Origin: Isoptericola luteus
Lineage (GTDB): Bacteria > Actinomycetota > Actinomycetes > Actinomycetales > Cellulomonadaceae
Reading direction: 5' to 3'
Length of the DNA: 64,000 bases
Assembly: GCF_020297055.1 (NCBI RefSeq)
Contig: NZ_JAIXCQ010000004.1
Span: forward strand, 302,472-366,471
Positions 54,955-62,610 of this stretch are shown here, one piece after another. Made by a program: the position numbers and the translations under genes. How positions within the stretch are numbered: position 1 is the stretch's first letter; each line of letters starts with the position of its first letter. The notes under the pieces are model-generated. The model was not told the origin of the DNA and did not search any database. It saw only the letters and a list, made by a program, of their open reading frames with translations.

Positions 54955-55866
54955 TCACACCCTCGTGTAGCGGTTGAGCGTCACCACGGACGACACCACC
55001 GCGAGGAGCACGGCGATCCCGAGCAGCAGCGGCGCGACGGCGAGGACGTCGCTCACGTCGACATAGGCCACCCAGTCGACGGACTCCTGCAGCCAGTCCG
55101 TGATCAGGTACTGCACGGCCAGCCACAGCCCTCCGACGGCGAGGAGCGCCCCGACGACGGCGGCGATCGCCCCCTCGAGCATGAACGGCAGCTGGACGAA
55201 GAGGTTGGACGCACCCACCAGACGCATGATGCCCGTCTCGCGGCGGCGGGACACGGCGGAGAGGCGGATCGTCGTCGTGATCAGCAGGGCCGCCGCGAGC
55301 AGCATGACGCCCGCCAGCCCCGCCGCCATCATGGACGCGCGGCCGAGCGCCACGAAGAGCGGTTCGAAGACGGCCCGCTGGTCCTCGACCACCTCGACGC
55401 CGGCACGACCCTCCAGCACGTCGTCGACCACCTGGTACTGCTCCGCGTCGACCAGCTTGAGCCGGAACGAGGCCTGCATGTCCTCCGCGGTGAGCTGCGT
55501 GCCCTGGTAGCCGTCCGGGTAGACCTCGGTGAACGCCTCGAAGGCCGCCGCCTTGCTCTCGAAGTAGGTGGTGGCGACGACGTCGGCCAGCTCGGTGTCG
55601 ATGACCTGCTCGATCGCCGCGACCTGGTCCTCGGTCGCCTCGCCGTCCGCGCAGGTGGGCGCCGTCGAGCCGGTGGGGCACAGGAAGACGGAGACCTCGA
55701 CCAGGTCGTACCAGTCGCCCTTGAGCTTGGTCACCTGGGTCTGCAGCAGCGCGGCCGCCCCGACGAAGGTGAGGGACACGAACGTCACGAGGATCACGGA
55801 CACGACCATCGACGCGTTGCGCCGCAGGCCGGACAGGACCTCGGTGAGGACGAACTGCAGCCGCAC
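54955..55866 (-). CDS. ftsX: Cell division protein FtsX
   Basis: A 303-residue membrane protein with four TM helices and a large extracellular loop (about residues 45-170) that contacts the wall hydrolase. The loop has two Cys in FLCPTGSTAPTCADG that may form a disulfide. The cytoplasmic segment RRRETGIMRLVGASN is the family coupling region. GTG start, 2 bp from the ftsE stop. With FtsE it forms an ABC-type complex controlling septal peptidoglycan hydrolysis. Confidence 0.96.
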   Translation of the reverse strand: MRLQFVLTEVLSGLRRNASMVVSVILVTFVSLTFVGAAALLQTQVTKLKGDWYDLVEVSVFLCPTGSTAPTCADGEATEDQVAAIEQVIDTELADVVATTYFESKAAAFEAFTEVYPDGYQGTQLTAEDMQASFRLKLVDAEQYQVVDDVLEGRAGVEVVEDQRAVFEPLFVALGRASMMAAGLAGVMLLAAALLITTTIRLSAVSRRRETGIMRLVGASNLFVQLPFMLEGAIAAVVGALLAVGGLWLAVQYLITDWLQESVDWVAYVDVSDVLAVAPLLLGIAVLLAVVSSVVTLNRYTRV

Positions 55867-55868
55867 GC

Positions 55869-56879
<1,011 letters not shown>

Positions 56880-57000
56880 GACGTGCCCCTCCCCTGCCTC
56901 GTCGACGGCGCGACAAGGGCCAGGGGCCGCTGTCGTCCGACTCCCGAGAGTCGCACCCGCCGGGAGGGGTCAGCGGAAGGACACGCCGGTGTGTCGCGGG

Positions 57001-58113
57001 TCAGTCGGTGGCGGCGGCCGAGCGCCGCCAGCGGATCCCGGCCTCGATGAAGTCGTCGATCGCGCCGTCGAACACGGCCTGCGTGTTGCCCGACTCGTGC
57101 TCGGTGCGCAGGTCCTTGACCATCTGGTAGGGCTGCAGCACGTAGGAGCGCATCTGGTCGCCCCAGCTCGCCTTGATGTCGCCGGCGAGCTCCTTCTTCT
57201 TCGCCGCCTCCTCCTGCTGGCGGATGAGCAGCAGGCGCGACTGCATGACGCGCAGCGCGGCGGCACGGTTCTGGATCTGCGACTTCTCGTTCTGCATCGA
57301 GACGACGGTGCCCGTCGGGAGGTGGGTCATGCGCACGGCGGAGTCGGTGGTGTTCACGGACTGGCCGCCCGGTCCCGAGGAGCGGAACACGTCGATCTTG
57401 AGCTCAGACTCGGGGATCTCGATCGAGTCGGTGTGCTCGATGAGCGGGACCACCTCGACCGCGGCGAACGACGTCTGCCGGCGCCCCTGGTTGTCGAACG
57501 GGGAGATGCGCACCAGGCGGTGCGTGCCGGCCTCGACCGACAGGTTGCCGAACGCGTAGGGCGCGTTCACCTCGAAGGTGGCGGACTTCAGGCCCGCCTC
57601 CTCGGCGTAGGAGGTGTCCATGACCTTGGTCGAGTAGCCGTGCCGCTCGGCCCAGCGCAGATACATGCGCATGAGCATCTCGGCGAAGTCCGCGGCGTCG
57701 ACGCCGCCCGCGCCCGCCCGGATGGTGACGACGGCGTCGCGGGCGTCGTACTCGCCGGACAGGAGCGTGCGGACCTCGAGCGCGTCGAGGTCCTTGCGGA
57801 TCGCCGCCACCTCGGTCTCGGCCTCGACGAGGGTGTCCTCGTCGTCCATCTCCTGGCCCATCTCGACGAGCGTCTCGACGTCGTCGATGCGACGTCCGAG
57901 CTTCTCGACGCGCTGCAGCTCGTTCTGCGTGGTGGACAGCGCGGAGGTGACCTGCTGCGCCTTGTCCGGGTCGTCCCACAGGTCCGGCGCCGACGCCTGC
58001 TGGGTGAGCTCGTCGATCTTCGCCTGCAGCACGGTGGGGTCGCTCACGGCCTCGATGGACTCGAGGGTGGCGCGGAGCGCCTTGATCTCTGCGGGGAAGT
58101 CGATGGTGGCCAC
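57001..58113 (-). CDS. prfB: Peptide chain release factor 2
   Basis: A 370-residue RF2 that ends translation at UGA and UAA. The stop-recognition tripeptide SPF is near residue 204 and the catalytic GGQ near 248 in [15 protein letters not shown]. The frame is uninterrupted from GTG 58113, with no in-frame TGA near codon 25, so there is no programmed frameshift as in E. coli. A TTG three codons upstream is an alternative start. It stands upstream of ftsEX, the usual actinobacterial order. Confidence 0.96.
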   Translation of the reverse strand: MATIDFPAEIKALRATLESIEAVSDPTVLQAKIDELTQQASAPDLWDDPDKAQQVTSALSTTQNELQRVEKLGRRIDDVETLVEMGQEMDDEDTLVEAETEVAAIRKDLDALEVRTLLSGEYDARDAVVTIRAGAGGVDAADFAEMLMRMYLRWAERHGYSTKVMDTSYAEEAGLKSATFEVNAPYAFGNLSVEAGTHRLVRISPFDNQGRRQTSFAAVEVVPLIEHTDSIEIPESELKIDVFRSSGPGGQSVNTTDSAVRMTHLPTGTVVSMQNEKSQIQNRAAALRVMQSRLLLIRQQEEAAKKKELAGDIKASWGDQMRSYVLQPYQMVKDLRTEHESGNTQAVFDGAIDDFIEAGIRWRRSAAATD

Positions 58114-58167
58114 GATCCTCAAGGTTACCCGCCGAGCGGGCCTCCACCGGTCAGGGCCGGCGTGCGG

Positions 58168-58581
58168 CTACGCGTCGCCGGGAAGGGCGCGGCCGAACAT
58201 CTGCGCGGTCTCGCGGGCGCTGGGCGAGCCGGCGCCCGGGTCGGCGCCCGCCGCGAGCAGCGCGGCCACGACGTCGTCGGCGCCCTTGAAGACGGCGCCC
58301 GCGAGCGGCGCCTGCCCCCGGGCGTTGGCGCGGTCGACGTCGGCCCCGCGCTCGGCCAGCCCGCGCACCAGGTCCGTGTGCCCGTGGTACGCCGCCAGCA
58401 TGAGCAGCGTGTTGCCGACGCCGTCGGCGTGGTCGGCCGGGACGCCGGCGTCGACGAACTCCAGCAGCAGGTCGGCGCCCGCGCGGGCGAGGTCGAACAT
58501 CTGGTCCAGGTCCACCGGCAGCCTGTCGTCGGGCCGTCCGTCGTGCTGCGGTGCGTCGTGCCGCGAGGCGTCGTCGGTCAT
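58168..58581 (-). CDS. Ankyrin-repeat protein
   Basis: A 137-residue soluble protein with about two and a half ankyrin repeats: GNTLLMLAAYHGHTDLVRGL and GQAPLAGAVFKGADDVVAALL, each followed by an AGAD/RGAD turn. The N-terminal 22 residues are Asp/His-rich and disordered. Such small ankyrin proteins mediate protein contacts; the partner is unknown. Confidence 0.88.
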   Translation of the reverse strand: MTDDASRHDAPQHDGRPDDRLPVDLDQMFDLARAGADLLLEFVDAGVPADHADGVGNTLLMLAAYHGHTDLVRGLAERGADVDRANARGQAPLAGAVFKGADDVVAALLAAGADPGAGSPSARETAQMFGRALPGDA

Positions 58582-58646
58582 GACGGCGAATCTACCCGCG
58601 CGGGGCGGCCCCGCCTGGTCGATGCTGGGGTGGGGGTGGTTCCACC

Positions 58647-59180
58647 ATGACGACGTACCGGTGGCGCGGCGTGGGGTCGGGCAGCGTCGAGCACCTCGAC
58701 GTGGACCTGCGCGACGGTGGCTGGCGCGCCCGCTCGCTCGTCGACCTCGGGCCCGAACGGCTCGAGTATGCGATGGAGTTGTCCGAGGCGTGGGTCTTCC
58801 GGGCGCTGCGCCTGCACTCGTCGGCGGGTCGGGAGCTCGACCTGGCCCGGGACGACGACGGGGTCTGGCGGGTGGACGGCGTCGCGCGGCCCGACCTGGG
58901 TGCCGCCGTGGACGTCGACCTGTCCTTCTCGCCGTTCACGAACACGCTGCCGGTCCGCCGCCTCGACCTCGCGGTCGGGGCGGCGGCCGACATCGTCACG
59001 GCCTACGTCGACGGGGAGACCCTCACCGTCTCGCCCGACCCGCAGCGTTACACCCGGCTGGACGCCGGCCGGTACCTGTACGAGTCCCGGGACAGCGACT
59101 TCCGGCGTGAGGTCACGGTGGACGGCGACGGGTTCGTCGTCGACTACCCCGAGCTGTTCTCCCGCCTGCCCGGGGCATGA
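58647..59180 (+). CDS. Putative glycolipid-binding protein family
   Basis: A 177-residue soluble protein. The start MTTYRWRGVGSGSVEHLDV, FSPFTNTLPVRRLDL in the middle and the terminal DYPELFSRL match the putative glycolipid-binding family (PF06475/DUF1089-like). No signal peptide. Function of the family is not established. It is a single-gene unit divergent from the ankyrin gene and convergent with hmp, separated from it by 6 bp. Confidence 0.8.
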   Translation: MTTYRWRGVGSGSVEHLDVDLRDGGWRARSLVDLGPERLEYAMELSEAWVFRALRLHSSAGRELDLARDDDGVWRVDGVARPDLGAAVDVDLSFSPFTNTLPVRRLDLAVGAAADIVTAYVDGETLTVSPDPQRYTRLDAGRYLYESRDSDFRREVTVDGDGFVVDYPELFSRLPGA

Positions 59181-59186
59181 GGGCCG

Positions 59187-60407
59187 TCAGGCGGCGGCGA
59201 CGATCTCCTGGCCGGGGCCGAACACCTCGTGGTGGATCCGGTCCGGGGTGATGCCGCGGCCCAGCAGGGCGGACTGGACGGCCGTCATGAACGGCGCGGG
59301 GCCGCACAGGTAGGCGTCGGCGTCGTGCGGCACGGCCAGGTGCTCGAGGTCGATGCGGCCGGCGCGCAGCCCGTTGACGGCGGGCCGGGTGCCGAGGTCC
59401 TCGTACCAGCGGTACAGGGTCGCGGTCGGGATGTCGTCGACCAGCTCCTTGAGCTCCGCGCGGTGGGCGTGCCGGGCGGGCGAGCGGTCGGCGTGCGCCA
59501 CGATCACCTGCCGGGTGCTGTTCGTGCGGCGCAGGTGGTGCAGGAACCCGATCATCGGCGTCACGCCGATCCCGGCGGAGATCAGCACGATGGGGTTCTG
59601 GCCCGGCACGAGCGCGAGCTCGCCGAACGGCTGCGAGACGTCGAGCTCGTCGCCCTCGAACGCGTTCGCGTGCAGGTGGTTCGAGACCTCGCCGGCGGGC
59701 TCGATCCGGTCGCCGTCGGCGATCGCCGCGATGGCCTTGACGGAGATGGTCCAGGCGTCGGGCGCCGCGGCACCGGTGAGGCTGTACTGGCGGATCTGCC
59801 GGGCGCCGTCGGGCAGGCGCACGGCGACCGAGACGTACTGGCCCGGCCGGCCCGCGGGCAGCGCGGTGCCGTCGGGGGCCACGAGCTCGAGCGAGACCGT
59901 GTCCGGCGACTCCTGCACGCGGCGACGGACCTTGACGGTGCGCCACACGTCGCCGGGGACCACGCCGGCCTCGTCGTACAGGCCGAGCTCGATCGCGATG
60001 AGCGCGTTGGCCATCTCCCAGTAGACGTCGTCCCACGCGGAGGCGACCTCGGGGGTCACGGCGTCGCCGAGCACCGCGACGATGGCGCCGAACAGGTGCT
60101 CGTGCACGATCGGGTAGTGCTCGGGCAGGATGCCGAGCGAGGCGTGCTTGTGCGCGATGCGGGCCAGGACGGTGCCCGGGTCGCGGCCGCTGTCGTCCAC
60201 CAGCAGCGTCGCGTACGCGGCGATGGACCCGGCGAGCGCGCGCTGCTGGTCGCCGCGGGCCTGGTTGCCGCGGTTGAACAGGTCGCGTTCGAGCTCGGGG
60301 TGGGCCGCGAACATGGAGCGGTAGAAGATCGGCGTGATGTCACCGATCGCGCCGCCCACCACCGGGAGGGTGGCGCGGACGACTGCGGCAGACTCGGCTG
60401 AGAGCAT
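59187..60407 (-). CDS. hmp: Flavohemoprotein, nitric oxide dioxygenase
   Basis: A 406-residue enzyme turning NO and O2 into nitrate with NAD(P)H. The N-terminal globin has distal Tyr29 and proximal His near 88 (AHKHASLGI). The FAD domain shows RQYSLTG and the NAD domain GIGVTPM and CGPAPFM. Length fits Hmp. CAGGAG precedes the ATG. It follows nsrR by 50 bp on the same strand, so the pair is expected to form one NO-induced operon. Confidence 0.96.
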   Translation of the reverse strand: MLSAESAAVVRATLPVVGGAIGDITPIFYRSMFAAHPELERDLFNRGNQARGDQQRALAGSIAAYATLLVDDSGRDPGTVLARIAHKHASLGILPEHYPIVHEHLFGAIVAVLGDAVTPEVASAWDDVYWEMANALIAIELGLYDEAGVVPGDVWRTVKVRRRVQESPDTVSLELVAPDGTALPAGRPGQYVSVAVRLPDGARQIRQYSLTGAAAPDAWTISVKAIAAIADGDRIEPAGEVSNHLHANAFEGDELDVSQPFGELALVPGQNPIVLISAGIGVTPMIGFLHHLRRTNSTRQVIVAHADRSPARHAHRAELKELVDDIPTATLYRWYEDLGTRPAVNGLRAGRIDLEHLAVPHDADAYLCGPAPFMTAVQSALLGRGITPDRIHHEVFGPGQEIVAAA

Positions 60408-60457
60408 GCGGGACTCCTGTCTCTTCCTTCAGGGGGCGGCCGGGCGCGGAGGGGCGC

Positions 60458-60901
60458 TCAGCCTGGCGGGCGGGCTCCGAGGGTCAGGAGCACCGACCGG
60501 GTCGGTGGCGCGGCGACGTCCGCGATCGTCAGCGGGTCGAGCGCCGCGAAGAAGGCCTCCCGCGCGCGAGCCAGCGCGCCACGCAGCAGGCACCCGTCGC
60601 GCAGCGGGCAGGGGTTGGTGCCGTGGCACTCCACCACCTCGCCGTCGCCCTCGAGGGCGCGCGCGACGGCCCCGACGGAGATGCTGCGGGCGTCGTCGGC
60701 GAGCCACAGCCCGCCGGTGCGGCCGCGTCGCGCCTCGACGATGCCGAGCCGCGCGAGCTGCGTGACGACCTTGGCGGCGTGGGTCGCGGGGACGTGCAGC
60801 TCGGCGGCGAGCACGCGGGTCGTCGCGACCTGGTCCGCCTCGAGCACGGCGAGCCGCATGACGATCCTCAGGCCGAGGTCGGTGAACGCGGTGAGCTGCA
60901 C
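60458..60901 (-). CDS. nsrR: Rrf2-family NO-responsive repressor NsrR
   Basis: A 147-residue Rrf2 regulator with an N-terminal winged helix and a [4Fe-4S] site: Cys92, Cys98 and Cys104 in ECHGTNPCPLRDGC, plus Asp8, the ligand set known for Streptomyces NsrR (Cys93/99/105, Asp8). NO destroys the cluster and releases the repressor from DNA. GTG start. It is followed by its typical target hmp, and an operator lies 17 bp upstream. Confidence 0.93.
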   Translation of the reverse strand: MQLTAFTDLGLRIVMRLAVLEADQVATTRVLAAELHVPATHAAKVVTQLARLGIVEARRGRTGGLWLADDARSISVGAVARALEGDGEVVECHGTNPCPLRDGCLLRGALARAREAFFAALDPLTIADVAAPPTRSVLLTLGARPPG

Positions 60902-60917
60902 CCCTGCAGGCTAATCA

Positions 60918-60940
60918 AAGACGCATCTGCAATGCGCCTT
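60918..60940. promoter_or_regulatory. NsrR operator
   Basis: AAGACGCAT - 5 nt - ATGCGCCTT, arms matching at 8 of 9 positions, close to the known NsrR half-site AAGATGC. It stands upstream of nsrR-hmp, implying autoregulation. Confidence 0.8.
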
Positions 60941-60999
60941 ATCCGCTGTGGGGTTCTGCACACCCGCTGCGCAGGCCCGTCCGCAGGTCAGGTGGTATG

Positions 61000-61500
61000 T
61001 CAGCCCGCGCGGCCGGAGGACGTCGCCGCGACCTCGAAGCCGCCGCCGAACGCGTCCGTGAACCAGCGCAGGAGCGCCGGGTGGGACGTCGCGGCCAGCC
61101 CGACGCGCGCCGTGCGCCCGTCGAGCGACGACGCCTCGACGAGGCGCAGGTCGTCCAGCCCTGCCGCCGCCCCGGGGTGCGCCGCGAGGTACGCCACGAC
61201 GGAACGCTCGACGTCCGCGTCCGTGAGCACGACCTCGGCGACGCCTCCCTCGGCCTGCCGTCCGCTCGCGTACTGGCGCCCGGGCGGGGCGGCGTCCGCG
61301 GCGTCCGCGGAGAGCACGTCGGCCAGGTCGTACAGCTGCTTGCGGTCCAGGTGCACGGCCGTCGCCGACGCCACCATCGCGACGATCATCAGCGCCACGG
61401 CGACCATGCCCACCGTCAGGAGCATGATCCGGCCCTCCTCGCGGGCCTCGCGGCCGGCCTTGCCAGCCGCTGGTCGCGCGGCCCCGGCCCCGCCGGTCAC
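61000..61500 (-). CDS. Tad-pilus locus membrane protein, TadG-like
   Basis: A 166-residue protein with one N-terminal TM helix (LLTVGMVAVALMIVAMVASATAVHLDR, described here in part) after a basic tail, then an extracytoplasmic Ala-rich domain. Start pattern REEGRIMLLTVG corresponds to the pilin-like prepeptide region of TadG/Rv3660c-type proteins of the actinobacterial Tad locus. The GTG overlaps the preceding stop. Role: minor pilin or assembly factor, inferred from context. Confidence 0.75.
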   Translation of the reverse strand: MTGGAGAARPAAGKAGREAREEGRIMLLTVGMVAVALMIVAMVASATAVHLDRKQLYDLADVLSADAADAAPPGRQYASGRQAEGGVAEVVLTDADVERSVVAYLAAHPGAAAGLDDLRLVEASSLDGRTARVGLAATSHPALLRWFTDAFGGGFEVAATSSGRAG

Positions 61501-61979
61501 GGCCGCACCTGTCCGTACTCGTCGACCGTGGCGACGTGCGTCGCCTCCACGGGGATCTCGAGCGGCACCCAGTCGCGCAGTCCTGCGGGGACGAACGGCA
61601 GCGGCACGGCCAGCTGCGCCCGCACCACGACCTGCGCCCCCGGCGTCAGGCACGGGTCCGCCGAGCACCGCAGGCTCAGCGCGCCGTCGGGGTCGACGTC
61701 GTCGAAACCCTGGTCGGCCAGCGCGATCCCCGCCGCGACCCCCGCACGCGCCGCGCCCTGGGCGGAGGAGTCGGCGGTCACCATCGCCCGGCCGGCCTCG
61801 CGCGCGGCGCCCTCGACGGCGAACGCGCCGGCCTGCACCTGCGCGAGCGTGAGGACCAGGTAGACCAGCGGCACGAGGAGCAGCACCGCCGTGCCGAGGA
61901 ACTCCACGAGCGCGGCACCTGCCTCGGGATCGACCGCGGCGTCGTCGGCCTCGGGCGGGCCGGCCGCCCCGGCGCTCAC
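61497..61979 (-). CDS. Tad-pilus locus pseudopilin, TadE-like, second
   Basis: A 160-residue protein with an acidic N-terminus ending GAALVEFLG, the pilin-like Glu five residues into the hydrophobic helix, followed by TVLLLVPLVYLVLTL-like TM residues. The C-terminal domain has a Cys pair (LRCSADPCL) that could form a disulfide. Coupled by GTGA overlaps to both neighbours. TadE-family minor pilin is the best call. Confidence 0.78.
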   Translation of the reverse strand: MSAGAAGPPEADDAAVDPEAGAALVEFLGTAVLLLVPLVYLVLTLAQVQAGAFAVEGAAREAGRAMVTADSSAQGAARAGVAAGIALADQGFDDVDPDGALSLRCSADPCLTPGAQVVVRAQLAVPLPFVPAGLRDWVPLEIPVEATHVATVDEYGQVRP

Positions 61980-62395
61980 CTCTCCTCCAGCGCATGGCCC
62001 TGCAGCGTCATGACGCCCGACGGTCCGAGGAGCCCTACCACCGGCAGCGGCACGCGCACGGTGACCTCGACCAGCTCCAGGCCGTCCTGCTCAATGGTGC
62101 GCGCCGACACGTCCTGCGCGTACTTGCTGCCGAGCGACGCGGTGAGCAGCTCGGCCGTGCGCGTCGCACCGGGCTCGAGTTCCCGGTCCGCGCGGGCCGC
62201 GAGCCGCGCGCCCTCCGCTGCGGCGTCGATCGTCAGGGCGCGCACGTGCATGGCGAGGGCCAGCTGCACGACGCCGAGGAACAGCGCGAGCACCAGCGCG
62301 GAGACCATGACGAACTCGGCGACGGCAGACCCGCGCTCGCCGTGCGCCACACCCTCTCGGCTGCCGCGTCCGGCCCGAGGTTGTCGTGCGCTCAC
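61976..62395 (-). CDS. Tad-pilus locus pseudopilin, TadE-like, first
   Basis: A 139-residue protein whose N-terminal helix begins RGSAVAEFVMVSALVLALFLG, the TadE signature with conserved Glu after the processing site. An exported beta-rich domain follows. The start is uncertain: GTG 62395 is taken, but a later start near the ERGSAVAEF segment would give a shorter leader. Upstream lies the small pilin-like gene with 23 bp between. Confidence 0.8.
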   Translation of the reverse strand: MSARQPRAGRGSREGVAHGERGSAVAEFVMVSALVLALFLGVVQLALAMHVRALTIDAAAEGARLAARADRELEPGATRTAELLTASLGSKYAQDVSARTIEQDGLELVEVTVRVPLPVVGLLGPSGVMTLQGHALEER

Positions 62396-62418
62396 GTCAC
62401 GCGCCCGGGCGGTCCTGC

Positions 62419-62610
62419 TCAGGAACCCGTGACGCTCGAGATCGCCCGCGTGAAGGTCTCCTCCAGCAGCGGGCCGGCGACGGCCCACAACGCGACGACG
62501 AGCCCCGCCGTCATGAGCGTGACGAGCACCCAGCCGGGCACGTCCCCCCGCTCCGGGTCGTCGGCCGCGGGCCGCTCGGGCCGTCGGTCCTGGGTGAGGT
62601 CCTGCTCCAT
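62419..62610 (-). CDS. Small single-helix protein of Tad locus, pilin-like
   Basis: A 63-residue protein: polar, acidic N-terminus (MEQDLTQDRRPERPAADDPE), then one TM helix (VPGWVLVTLMTAGLVVALW) and a short tail. Size and place before the TadE genes suggest the Flp-type pilin or a helper of the Tad locus. An AAAGGA site 7 nt before the ATG marks it as a gene in its own right. It is also in frame with the recombinase reading frame upstream, with no stop between. Confidence 0.72.
   Translation of the reverse strand: MEQDLTQDRRPERPAADDPERGDVPGWVLVTLMTAGLVVALWAVAGPLLEETFTRAISSVTGS

Noticed and set aside
58040-58113. Programmed frameshift in prfB
   Set aside because: No in-frame TGA after a shift-prone CTT TGA site; the frame is continuous.
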